Part shown: positions 55,975 to 64,000 of the stretch, one piece after another
How the letters are laid out: each line of letters begins with the position of its first letter
Position numbering within the stretch: position 1 is the stretch's first letter
Assembly (NCBI GenBank): GCA_009830035.1
Contig: SZZY01000008.1
Coordinates: 124,001 to 188,000, forward strand
Source: Pantoea sp. Eser
GTDB taxonomy: Bacteria > Pseudomonadota > Gammaproteobacteria > Enterobacterales > Enterobacteriaceae
DNA length: 64,000 nt
Reading direction: 5' to 3'
Made by a program: the position numbers and the translations under genes
The notes under the pieces: model-generated
Seen by the model: only the letters and a program-made list of their open reading frames with translations
Databases searched by the model: none
What the model was told of the DNA's origin: nothing

Positions 55975-56235
55975 TCCAACTCACGTAAGGTGGACACAGC
56001 CCTAAGCGAGGTTCTGGTTTTCAAATTGTTCAAGGCTGAGACCGCCATAGGCACTATGGCACCGCCAGCGATTGTAATCACACTTGATATAATAAAACAC
56101 AGTTGCGCGCATTATTTCCTGGTTGGCAGGATCATATCTCAATGTCCTTTTGAGCAATGTCAACATCGAGTGTTCATGGCTTTCTATGTTGTTGATACCT
56201 TGCCCCTCCAGACCCCACTCATCATAGCTCATCAT
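55975..56235 (-). mobile_element. IS3-family transposase orfB 3' remnant
   Basis: The last ~55 residues ([33 protein letters not shown]) match the C terminus of IS3-family OrfB, including the YN-R-R/C-HS-G pattern. The sequence just after the stop (tgtgtccaccttacgtgagt on the minus strand) looks like an IS end. The rest of the element is missing. It separates the nuclease/helicase operon from the DUF262 genes. Confidence 0.7.
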
Positions 56236-58037
56236 ATATTGCTTGTTTTAGACTCTCGGCCCGCTCCGTTTCGGCATAGAATTTTTTCTTATCTGCAGAA
56301 GAATAATTACTGAGTCTCGAGTTGCTGCTTGGTGAGATCAGGCAGAGGTTACCGAAACGATGGACATCATCCCCCATTTTGTTTGCGCCAGAGGGATCGG
56401 TTTGAGGAAAGTAGTGCTCAACCGACGTTCGACTCGGTGAAAACTGAAAACCTTCAAAGTGCTTCTTAATATCGATATTATTAAGCCCCTTACCATCGAA
56501 TGATTGACCAGCAGTAAGATCGCGCCACAAACGATAATCGAGCAAATCGAACACAAAGTTCTGCACTCCGGTACCACGATGCAGAGCTTCGACACTGAAT
56601 TGTTCCTTTTCACCACAAATCTCAGACAGGAACTCATGGCTGAGTTGCTCAAGTGCACTGAGATAAGCCTTTCCCTCAACGTTCAGCTCGTCTAATGCCA
56701 GAGTATTTAAAATGGCTAGCGAGCGATTGAGCCATCGCTTGTAAACATAGGCTGGGTGCGAGACATGAAACATCGACAAGATCATCGCCAGTTGTTTGTT
56801 TAAACCAGACAGTTCATCGTTGTCGAAAGAGTTGTTATAGCTAAAGCTCGAATTCCTATATCTGTCATAGTACTCAAGCGTCAGCAGGCTCCACCTTTCA
56901 TCCTGATCGCGCTTAATGATATAGCGGTCAAACAAGATTCTAAACTTCAGCAGGTGGAAGGCGAACAGAGTAATTTTTTCCCTGTCATTTTTTATGACCT
57001 CAAAGGCCTGAAGTAGTTTTTTGTCATCTAGAGAAACCTCATCATCCACTGTCACTTTGAGCACATACAGTAAGAAGTTGGAGAAATCGATAATCGAATC
57101 AAACCGCTGCTCTTTTGCTTTTTCATCGTCATCATCACTGTGATGAAAGCGTCGATTCTTGATAATACTCACAAGGGTAGGCTTGTCGCCTGTGTCACCA
57201 TTGGTACCTATCGCGCATTTGATCGCCTCAAAATCCGCAGGGAATCCTAACCACTTTTCGCCAAATAACGCTTTGCGGGCCTCTGAGCTAAAGCCCAATT
57301 GCACATAGCGACTCATATCAGCCCAAGCATCCCATATTGCAGAAAAGCAATTTCTTGTTGCATCTCCACCGTTGTAAACTGACATTAAATTCGCTTTCAA
57401 CACCTCGTGTTTTTCTAGCTGCTCCCCCCCCCCCGATTATTCATGATCTCAAAGTAGTGATTGAGGTCGGTATCTTTTGGCACTGTAACTCGCAAAACAG
57501 TGACGTTCTTGAGCAGATACCAGCGAAAATTGGTGACATCTATGGTCTGGATCTTAAAGTAGCGTTCTATAATGGTAAACGCCGCATTGAAGATTCTTCT
57601 GGATCATTGCTGTGCGATTGTTGAAACAGGTTATGCAGCGTTCGTGCTGATTTAGGACGGCTGTCGAAGTCGAGATTAAGGTGAAGCGAGGTTAAATCAC
57701 GTGCGCTGTAGTGAGCAACTTTTTTTAAGTACGCCACCAAAATCGACAGAGTTGTGTGCCTTTGCTGACCATCGATAGTTTCATAGATCGCTGCACCGTG
57801 ATGTGCGCTACCAGTGTTATCTCGCACATACACCACCAGGCTGCCTAGGAAGTATTTTCCCTCTTTTCTATACTCAGGCGCTTCAGCAGCATCTGCAATA
57901 TCTCGAATAAGCTGCTCAATCTCCTGTGCGCCCCAGGCGTAGTTACGCTGATAAATGGGAATAACATAATGGCTATTAGCGCTGAATAACTGTTCGATGG
58001 TCAGCAAGGCCAAATCGTTACTCAGTGGCATGTACAT
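56222..58037 (-). pseudogene. DUF262-DUF1524 (GmrSD-like) protein, out of frame at a poly-G tract
   Basis: The start at 58037 overlaps the end of the preceding DUF262 gene. The N-terminal part has IPIYQRNYAWGAQEIEQLIRDI and the nucleotide motif ETIDGQQRHTTL. The C-terminal part has a DUF1524 HNH-like nuclease motif (SVEHYFPQ, then [19 protein letters not shown]). The middle reads in another frame (NAAFTIIERYFKIQTIDVTNFRWYLL to [10 protein letters not shown]). It enters that frame by a 1-bp loss near 57590 and leaves it at an 11-G run. With 12 G the run would encode [18 protein letters not shown] in frame. Confidence 0.8.
57424..57434. repeat. 11-bp C/G homopolymer inside the DUF262-DUF1524 gene
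   Basis: Eleven C on the plus strand (G on the coding strand) lie at the conserved NNRGE motif, where about six G are expected. A length of 9 or 12 would keep frame; 11 does not. Confidence 0.85.
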
Positions 58038-59364
58038 CTCCCTGCATTTGAGCGATTGAATCTTCTACGGGCTTGGCACTTTGAAAACGAATGTTTTCAA
58101 AGTGCTTTGGCTGAAAGCGAAGTATTTGTTGTGGGTGAATAGCTTTATCGAGAACTCTCAATAACCCTCTAGGCTCACGCGCATAGCCACCAACGCTATC
58201 CATGCCGATTTTTTGATAGTGCAACCGCAAGTAATAACTCCAGCAAAAGCATACTTTTGCTGCTTGAGTTAATTGTTTATCGCCAAACTTGTCGTAATAA
58301 GCCATCACCGCACACATAAAGAGATTTTTGATATACATATCCCCTTTGCGTGAACTGCCAGTGTAGTAGGTGTGTTTTAAGAAATCGCCAAGCAATGCGT
58401 TATCACCTTCAAATAGAATGTGATGAAGGGATATGTAATGCTGGATATACTCAAAAAAACGTTTCAAGTTAATCGTCTTAATCATCACTTGATTAACTTG
58501 AAACGGATAGGGTTTGCTTTGCTTATCCCACTTCCTGGCAAGGTCATTATTGTAATGCTCAATAGCGAAATCCATGGCGAGCATTGGTTGTACATAGTGG
58601 TAATCGGATGTGGATAGGTTAATGCCTTTGAACACATCAAGATTGTGGCGGCTGAACTGAACGCCATAATCGCCATCCAGCCATCGGCGCAGGCGGAACA
58701 AAAACTCGCCCATTATGAGATGAAGGATAGCGGAATCATCATCCGGACTGACACCTTGCTCCCACAGGCTGACGTGGTATAGCCGTTCCGCTTGCTCTGT
58801 TGCATCCATCATTTCGCGCAAATGGTATGCCTTTAGTAGGTCATGGGGTGCGAGAGCCTTGCCCCTGGCATTTTGCGATTCGAAAAACTGAAAGGCTTCG
58901 CTCAAATCATCGAGCATCACTTCGATCAGTTCACACTTGCTACAGACAAAGTGCAGCAATGATTTACGTTCGTCATCATTTAGTCCCACAAGGCGGTTAT
59001 CAATGACCTTAGCACTGTGCCCAAGGTTATTGATGCTAACACCTGAAGCAAATGATTGTTCCAACAGGGGCGTTGAAAACTCACCACTCTGATCGAGCAC
59101 TGAGCAAAGCATGGTTAAGGTCAGCAGGCGCTGCTGGCCATCAACGATATCGAGCTCACCTGTATAAGCTGGCTTTAGCTTATCCCAGTACAACACCACA
59201 GTCCCAAGGCGGTAGCACTGTTTATTTTGGTGGGCTAATACATCATCAATCAATTGATTGACGTGTTTTTGTTGCCATTTATAGGGGCGCTGGTATGGGG
59301 GAATAGCCAGATTCTGCTCAAGCAGCGCCCCAACGTTTTTTACCTGACAGGGTAGTGTTTCCAT
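58018..59364 (-). CDS. DUF262 family protein (GmrS-like)
   Basis: The 448-residue protein has DUF262 motifs: IPPYQRPYKWQQKHVNQLIDDVL near the N terminus and the nucleotidase motif LDIVDGQQRLLTL at about 75-87. FFESQNARGKALAPHDLLKAYHLR follows. No HNH motif is visible at its C terminus, unlike its downstream partner. GmrSD-type enzymes cut modified phage DNA in an NTP-dependent way. The pair with a DUF262-DUF1524 gene suggests such a type IV system. It is intact, starts 2 bp after an hsdS tail, and overlaps its partner by 20 bp. Confidence 0.8.
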   Translation of the reverse strand: METLPCQVKNVGALLEQNLAIPPYQRPYKWQQKHVNQLIDDVLAHQNKQCYRLGTVVLYWDKLKPAYTGELDIVDGQQRLLTLTMLCSVLDQSGEFSTPLLEQSFASGVSINNLGHSAKVIDNRLVGLNDDERKSLLHFVCSKCELIEVMLDDLSEAFQFFESQNARGKALAPHDLLKAYHLREMMDATEQAERLYHVSLWEQGVSPDDDSAILHLIMGEFLFRLRRWLDGDYGVQFSRHNLDVFKGINLSTSDYHYVQPMLAMDFAIEHYNNDLARKWDKQSKPYPFQVNQVMIKTINLKRFFEYIQHYISLHHILFEGDNALLGDFLKHTYYTGSSRKGDMYIKNLFMCAVMAYYDKFGDKQLTQAAKVCFCWSYYLRLHYQKIGMDSVGGYAREPRGLLRVLDKAIHPQQILRFQPKHFENIRFQSAKPVEDSIAQMQGDVHATE

Positions 59365-59366
59365 GA

Positions 59367-59461
59367 CTACAACGCCTGCTCAAAAATCGCATCTGTCAGT
59401 TGGAGTTGGCTCTGCAGGCTGGTTTTCAGATGGATTTTTAGTTTATCGCAGAAGTTCATTG
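59367..59461 (-). pseudogene. type I restriction specificity subunit (hsdS), 3' scrap
   Basis: A 30-codon tail reads MNFCDKLKIHLKTSLQSQLQLTDAIFEQAL in two pieces of the HsdS C-terminal pattern (LCD-LK...Q-LA-A...QAL). Its TAG stop is 2 bp before the DUF262 start. The rest of hsdS, hsdM and hsdR is not in the window. Confidence 0.6.
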
Positions 59462-59625
59462 CTCATTTCCTTTTTTGTTGTAGGCAGATTCAAGTCCGAA
59501 TAAAAATGTTAAGCCGCCTTTTTTAGTAATGCGAATATTACCGACGTCTACATGAACCCCTTACACTGACTCGGTCTACTGTGCCGCGCGCCCTAATAGG
59601 TTAATAGCCGCTACACAACAGGCAA

Positions 59626-59761
59626 TTCAAAACACTCCACCGGTTTCCCATCCTGCATTTCTACCAGTAACCGTGCAGATTGCGACTACTCAGCCAACAA
59701 TCCTTGTTGGAATTGCCCGAACGACAAATGGGCTTCTTCGATAGCCATCTTTTGCTGCATT
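59626..59761 (-). pseudogene. gene scrap with in-frame amber codon
   Basis: About 45 codons (MQQKMAIEEAHLSFGQFQQG, then LLAE, TAG at 59686-59688, SQSARLLVEMQDGKPVECF) read as one frame to a TAG. They look like the C terminus of a larger island protein that I cannot name. The neighbouring stretches 59465-59625 and 59801-60025 show no gene. Confidence 0.4.
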
Positions 59762-59770
59762 AACGTAGTA

Positions 59771-59791
59771 GAAGTCCTGACAGCCCACAAG
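59771..59791 (+). repeat. imperfect direct repeat flanking the island, right copy
   Basis: gaagtcctgacagcccacaag matches the copy at 50054-50074 at 19 of 21 bases. Confidence 0.5.
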
Positions 59792-60025
59792 TCTTACGCC
59801 CTCCGTGCTTTTTTGTATCTGTATAACCTCCGTGGCCGAACACAGTGCTCTTCTCCGTTACCCCAGCAGACTAAAATCCCTGACCGCCATTTACCTCCCC
59901 TTCCCTCAACCCCAACACTCGATCTCACCTTTACAGCCCCGCCCAAACACGAAATAATAACCCGGCTATCTGCGCCACCGAGCGCAGGCAGCACCTGAAC
60001 GGAACCTCAACTTAGCGGACTCTTT

Positions 60026-60271
60026 ATGACTAACGACATTCCCCTCAAGTACTATGACGTCGCAGATGAGTATGCGACCGAATCCGCTAAGCCGGTGAGC
60101 GACGCAGAACGCACACCGCTTGCGCACTGCTTCCAGTTACTGATTACTCGTCTGATGAATAATGAAGAGATCAGTGAAGAATCGCAGCAGCAGATGGCCA
60201 CTGAAGCGGGCATTGATGCTGAGCGTATCGATGAGATCGCAACCTTCCTTAACCAATGGGGTAACGAGTAA
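60026..60271 (+). CDS. ymjA: DUF2543 family protein YmjA
   Basis: The 81-residue acidic protein is very similar to E. coli YmjA ([15 protein letters not shown], then [15 protein letters not shown], ending FLNQWGNE). Its function is unknown. It marks the return to core-like sequence after the island. The 300 bp downstream, up to the next gene, hold no supported feature. Confidence 0.88.
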   Translation: MTNDIPLKYYDVADEYATESAKPVSDAERTPLAHCFQLLITRLMNNEEISEESQQQMATEAGIDAERIDEIATFLNQWGNE

Positions 60272-60581
60272 CCTTACCCGAACGCGCCGGGCAGGCGGCA
60301 GGTTACTAGGGTGACCTCACCCGCCCGAATCATACGTCATAAGCCGCGGCCGCGTACTGTCCCAGGCCAAGCCAACGCCACTTCTCTTTGCAATTGCGCA
60401 GTGAGCGCTTCCACACCCCCTGACCCGCTATTATCCCGGCGCCGTTTAGCGCTTCACCGTCTTGCTCTCTCACAGGCCAAAATTTATCATCCACACTTAT
60501 ATAATCTGCGCAGGCATTGTGCTTTACACTGTGCGCTGTAAAAAACTGAGTAGATAAACGATTAAACAGGCGGTAATGGCG

Positions 60582-61064
60582 ATGAACGGAACAATCACAA
60601 CCTAGTTCAAAGATAAGGGTTTTGGTTTTATCAAAGATGAAAACGGTGAGAACCGCTATTTTCATGTGATTGAGGTCGCCAACCCTTATCTGATTAAGAA
60701 AGACGCTGCAGTCACCTTTGAATCCACCACCAACAACAAGGGTCTGCCGGCCTATGCGGTGAAAGTGGTGCCGGAAAGCAAATACATCTATATCGCTGGC
60801 GAGCGGATCAAGATCACCTCGATCAAATCTTACCTGGTCTACAGCGAAGAAGTGCCGGTCGACACCCGCATCGATAAAGAGAATCCGGTGCTGTCGGTGG
60901 GCGTGCTGTTAAGCAACATCCGACCAAAATCGGACGCGAAGCCCGGTGAAATGCGTTCGCTGAAGAAGCTGGCAATCACCACCTTCCAGGGTTCGACCTT
61001 AATCTCCACCGAAGATGAGATCGACATCGAAAGCACGGTGAAACTACTTAAGGGTCTGAAGTAA
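60582..61064 (+). pseudogene. cold-shock-domain protein with one in-frame amber codon
   Basis: The 160-codon frame starts MNGTITT at 60582 (an in-frame ATG also lies at 60576). TAG stands at 60603-60605, and the frame continues FKDKGFGFIKDENGENRYFHV, a CSP-type RNP motif. In cold-shock domains this position is Trp (TGG to TAG). The remaining 150 codons are undamaged and include a conserved C-terminal region (MRSLKKLAITTFQGSTLIS). No good restart codon is seen before the RNP motif, so the domain is lost unless the amber is read. Confidence 0.8.
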
Positions 61065-61079
61065 CTCGGTGACGCTGGC

Positions 61080-61110
61080 CGAAATCCTGCCATTCAGGCG
61101 CAGGATTTCG
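61080..61110. repeat. stem-loop after the cold-shock gene
   Basis: cgaaatcctg pairs perfectly with caggatttcg around an 11-base loop. No T run follows. The remaining sequence up to 61430 shows no gene. Confidence 0.55.
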
Positions 61111-61430
61111 CCATTGCCCTCTGTTCAGGTCAGTCTCTTCACAGCACTCTGTTACTCGTTCCGCTAGATCAAAAAGCGATAGCGTCAGGATTGCCCGCTG
61201 ACGGTAAAGCGATTTACCGATTGTCATTAACCGGCCAGCCGGTTTACGCCGTCAAATTGGCTGGCTCCGCTTAAACTTGCTTGATGCTGGCCGGTCAGTA
61301 AAGGATCACCTTCCTAAAACCTTTTTCCAAGGTAGAATTAGTCACTTCCTTCAGACGTTGCCAATTTTTTTCTATTATCGCCGTTGGTGTTATTGGTACG
61401 AAAAGGGGCTGAAATAAGGTATAAAGCCGC

Positions 61431-62285
61431 ATGAAAATCCCAAACAGAATCCAACCTCTGGTCGATGATGGCCTGATTGACGACGTGCTCCAGCGACTGA
61501 AAAGTGGCAAGGAAGCTGACGTCTACACTGTGTTATGCGGTGACAAGATCCAGTGCGCCAAAGTCTATAAAGAGGCGACCCAGCGTAGCTTCAAGCAGGC
61601 AGTGCAGTATCAGGAAGGACGTAAAACCCGTAACACCCGTAACGCGCGTGCAATGCAGAAAGGCTCGAAGTTCGGCCGCAAGCAGCAGGAAGAGTCGTGG
61701 CAGACGGCGGAAGTAGATGCGCTGTTCCGTCTGGCCAACGCCGGTGTCCGCGTGCCCCAGCCTTATCTGTGCATTGACGGTGTGTTACTGATGGAGCTGG
61801 TGACCGATGCGGACGGTGCGGTTGCGCCACGCCTGAGTGATGTCACGCTATCCGAAGAACAGGCGATCACTGATTTCAACACCATGATCCGCAATATCGT
61901 GCGCATGTTATGTGCCGGTATCGTGCACGGCGATTTGTCAGAGTTTAACGTGCTGCTTGATGCTGAAGGTCCGGTGATTATCGACCTGCCACAGGCGGTC
62001 GATGCCGCAGCAAACAACCATGCCGAATCGATGTTCGGGCGTGACGTTAACAATATCACCGCCTATTACAGTCAGTTTGCCCCGCAACTGTTGCAGACGC
62101 GCTATGCCAAAGAGATCTGGCTGCTGTATGAAGACGGAAAATTAACCCCTGAAACACCGCTCACCGGTCTGTTCGTTGAAGAAGAGCCCAACGTAGATAT
62201 GGATTCGCTGCTGGATGAGATCATTACCGCAGAAGATGAATACTACGAACGCCAGCGCGCCAGCCGGGAACGCGACGAGCAGTAA
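61431..62285 (+). CDS. RIO1-family serine protein kinase
   Basis: This 284-residue RIO kinase has the nucleotide loop SGKEADVYTVL, lysine in CAKVYK, the catalytic loop IVHGDLSEFNVL and metal-binding IDLPQAVD. Bacterial RIO kinases of this type are found in Erwinia, Pantoea and Pseudomonas; their substrates are mostly unknown. It has an acidic C-terminal tail. It is intact and transcribed alone, with a terminator shared with the convergent mgtA remnant. Confidence 0.92.
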   Translation: MKIPNRIQPLVDDGLIDDVLQRLKSGKEADVYTVLCGDKIQCAKVYKEATQRSFKQAVQYQEGRKTRNTRNARAMQKGSKFGRKQQEESWQTAEVDALFRLANAGVRVPQPYLCIDGVLLMELVTDADGAVAPRLSDVTLSEEQAITDFNTMIRNIVRMLCAGIVHGDLSEFNVLLDAEGPVIIDLPQAVDAAANNHAESMFGRDVNNITAYYSQFAPQLLQTRYAKEIWLLYEDGKLTPETPLTGLFVEEEPNVDMDSLLDEIITAEDEYYERQRASRERDEQ

Positions 62286-62312
62286 ACGCTGAAACCGGCG
62301 TGAACCAACAGT

Positions 62313-62339
62313 AAAGGCGGCCTTCTGAGCCGCCTTTTT
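62313..62339. terminator. terminator between the RIO kinase gene and the mgtA remnant
   Basis: The stem aaaggcggc/gccgccttt ends in TTTT. Confidence 0.8.
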
Positions 62340-62376
62340 GATTGCCGCAGACCGCAAGTCTCCCCGCGACCGCTGT

Positions 62377-64000
62377 TTAGCGCAGAATTACCGTCAGCGT
62401 GGTCAGCATCACCGGTAAGGTGGCGCGACTCTGGATGAACGGAATCTTCTGGGTCCGCAGCATGTGTACCACCAGCGTCTGAGACAGCAGACCTTCAATA
62501 AACCAGCCTGACTGGAACAGCGACGGCACATCAGCGCAAAGGTGGTAACGTCAAAAATCGACCAGGTCGGCCCCATCCACAACATAAAGCGTTTAATGTT
62601 GCCAGCATCCCATTTGCGTGGCTTACGCAGAAAATCACGGTCTACTTTGTCCCACGGCAGTGCCAGCTGGGAGACGTCATACATCAGGTTCTGAATCAGC
62701 AGATGAATCGACAGCATCGGCAGAAACGGAATAAAAGCGCTGGCGATCAGCAGCGAGAACACGTTGCCAAAGTTTGAACTGGCAGTCATGTTAAGATATT
62801 TGATGATATTGCCAAAGGTCTCCTGCCCTTTCAGCACGCCCTCACCCAGCACCTGCAGATCTTTCTCCAGCAGGATAATGTCGGACGAGGCTTTCGCCAC
62901 ATCCGCCGCGCTATCGACAGAAATACCGGTGTCGGCCGCCCGCAGCGCCGGCGCATCGTTGATACCATCGCCAAGGAAACCAACGGTATGGCCATTGTGT
63001 TGCAGCAGGCGCACCACGCGTAATTTCTGCTGCGTCGTCAGCCGGGCAAACAGGGTACAACGCTCCGCTTCCTGCGCCAGCTGCGCATCATCCATCGCCT
63101 CGATCTGATCGCCGGTCAGCACTTTAACCGCCACGCCGCTGTCGCGCAGTGCCTGAATCGCCTTGCCGGCACTCGATTTTGGCGGATCGCGGAAGGTCAG
63201 CAGCCCCTCTAGCGTCAGCTCCCGCTCGTCACTGTTGCTGAGCGGCGCGTGCAAATAACCTTCGCGCGTCGCCACCAGCAATACCCGATAGCCCTGCTGA
63301 TGGTAGCGTTCGGTCAGCGCCAGCAGTTCCGCCCGCTGCCGCTCATCCAGCGGTACGTACGACCGTCTCACCCTGACGAATCGCGCTGCTCACCGCCAGC
63401 ATCTCCTCCACCGCGCCTTTGCAAATCAGCAGCGAGCAATGGCACGCCAGATCTTCGACCAGCACCGAGACCCGGCGGCGGGTGAAGTCGAACGGCAACT
63501 CATCGATCAGATGAAACTGGCTGCGCCGGGTCTAAGAGATCACTTTGCGCCGCGACATCGCAATTGCGACTTTGGCCAGATTGGCGCTGACAATCATTGG
63601 CAGCATTTCCAGGGTTAAGCCGACCGCCAGTGCCAGCAGCTCCTGGGCAGATTTGCCGTGCGGATCGACGGTAATATTGCCGCTCTGTTTCTCCACCGGC
63701 ATGGATCCCCCGGTCAGCACCGCTTCGCTGATAAACAGATTACGTGAACTCAGCAGCCGGACATCGGCAGGCACCTGATCACCGGTGCTCAGCAGAATCA
63801 CATCGCCCGGCACCAGTTCACGCATATCAACGTCGTGACGCTGTGCGGTTTCACTGGCAGCGTCACGACGCAGTACTGTGACTTGGCTGCGCACCAGTGA
63901 CTTCAGGGCCTGCGCCGCGCGATTGATGCGAAACTCCTGCCAGAAGCGCAACAGACCGCTCAGCAGCACCATCGTCGAAATGATGATAACCCCGGAGAGA
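62377..64000 (-). pseudogene. P-type Mg2+ ATPase (MgtA/MgtB-like), broken
   Basis: The 3' part of a P-type magnesium importer enters from the right edge: TGDQVPADVRLL, GLTLEMLPMIVSANLAKVAIAMSRRKVIS, then TAG at 63532-63534. A deletion of about 80 codons follows, removing the phosphorylation motif DKTGT. Reading resumes at IDELPFDFTRRRVSV and shifts frame near 63370. It continues through VGFLGDGINDAPALRAADTGIS and breaks again near 62535 before FQSGWFIEGLLSQTLVVHM. Loss of the catalytic Asp makes it non-functional. Confidence 0.85.

Noticed and set aside
59600-60000. Duplicate of the ssrA 3' end as a right attachment site
   Set aside because: I found no copy of the last ~20 bases of ssrA here; only the unrelated 21-mer repeat is shared.
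50020-60025. CRISPR array or toxin-antitoxin pair in the island
   Set aside because: No regularly spaced repeats are present, and no paired small genes with overlapping starts resemble known families.
60330-60665. 111-codon open frame on the minus strand before the cold-shock gene
   Set aside because: It is antisense to the start of the cold-shock gene, with no ribosome site or recognisable motif.

Overview
The window is a chromosomal segment of a gammaproteobacterium of the Enterobacterales. Gene content, gene order and protein sequences follow the Escherichia coli yfhM-to-ssrA segment closely. The sequence looks like Erwinia or Pantoea (Erwiniaceae): it has an RIO kinase, a ZevAB-like pair and a tmRNA tag ANDENYALAA. 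The genus is an inference.

Layout. 1-8.3 kb: a broken yfhM (alpha-2-macroglobulin), sseA, a broken sseB, pepB, then iscS, iscR and trmJ. The genes normally lying between iscS and pepB (iscU, iscA, hscB, hscA, fdx, iscX) are absent, and iscS has lost about 20 C-terminal codons. 8.4-16.4 kb: suhB, a membrane protein, a broken zevB with zevA, a broken csiE, hcaT, glyA and a 3' scrap of hmp. 16.4-25 kb: glnB, the glrK-qseG-glrR signalling operon, the small RNA gene glmY with a sigma-54 promoter and GlrR sites, and purL. 25-35.6 kb: mltF, tadA, pgpC, an RpiR-type regulator, yfhL, then acpS-pdxJ-recO-era-rnc-lepB-lepA. 35.8-49.6 kb: rseC-rseB-rseA-rpoE, nadB, trmN6 (amber stop), srmB, grcA (amber stop), ung, grpE, nadK, recN, bamE, rnfH, ratA and smpB. 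49.7-50.0 kb: ssrA (tmRNA). 50.1-59.8 kb: a lower-GC island next to ssrA. It holds an integrase stub, small unknown genes, a decayed Hachiman-like nuclease/helicase operon, an IS3 scrap, and a DUF262 / DUF262-DUF1524 (GmrSD-like) pair preceded by an hsdS tail. 60-64 kb: ymjA, a cold-shock-domain gene with an amber stop, an RIO kinase gene and a broken mgtA-type Mg2+ ATPase gene.

How it fits together. The housekeeping genes are mostly intact and of normal length. About a dozen accessory genes carry frameshifts, nonsense codons or deletions. This is what recent genome decay in a host-restricted or symbiotic lineage looks like, though systematic sequence error must be excluded. The most unusual points are the missing iscUA-hscBA-fdx-iscX block, the repeated single in-frame amber codons in otherwise intact genes, and the island's defence genes. 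The defence genes include an 11-base homopolymer tract inside a DUF262-DUF1524 gene and a fused DUF4297/HamA-like protein. I found no CRISPR array, rRNA or tRNA gene other than tmRNA.
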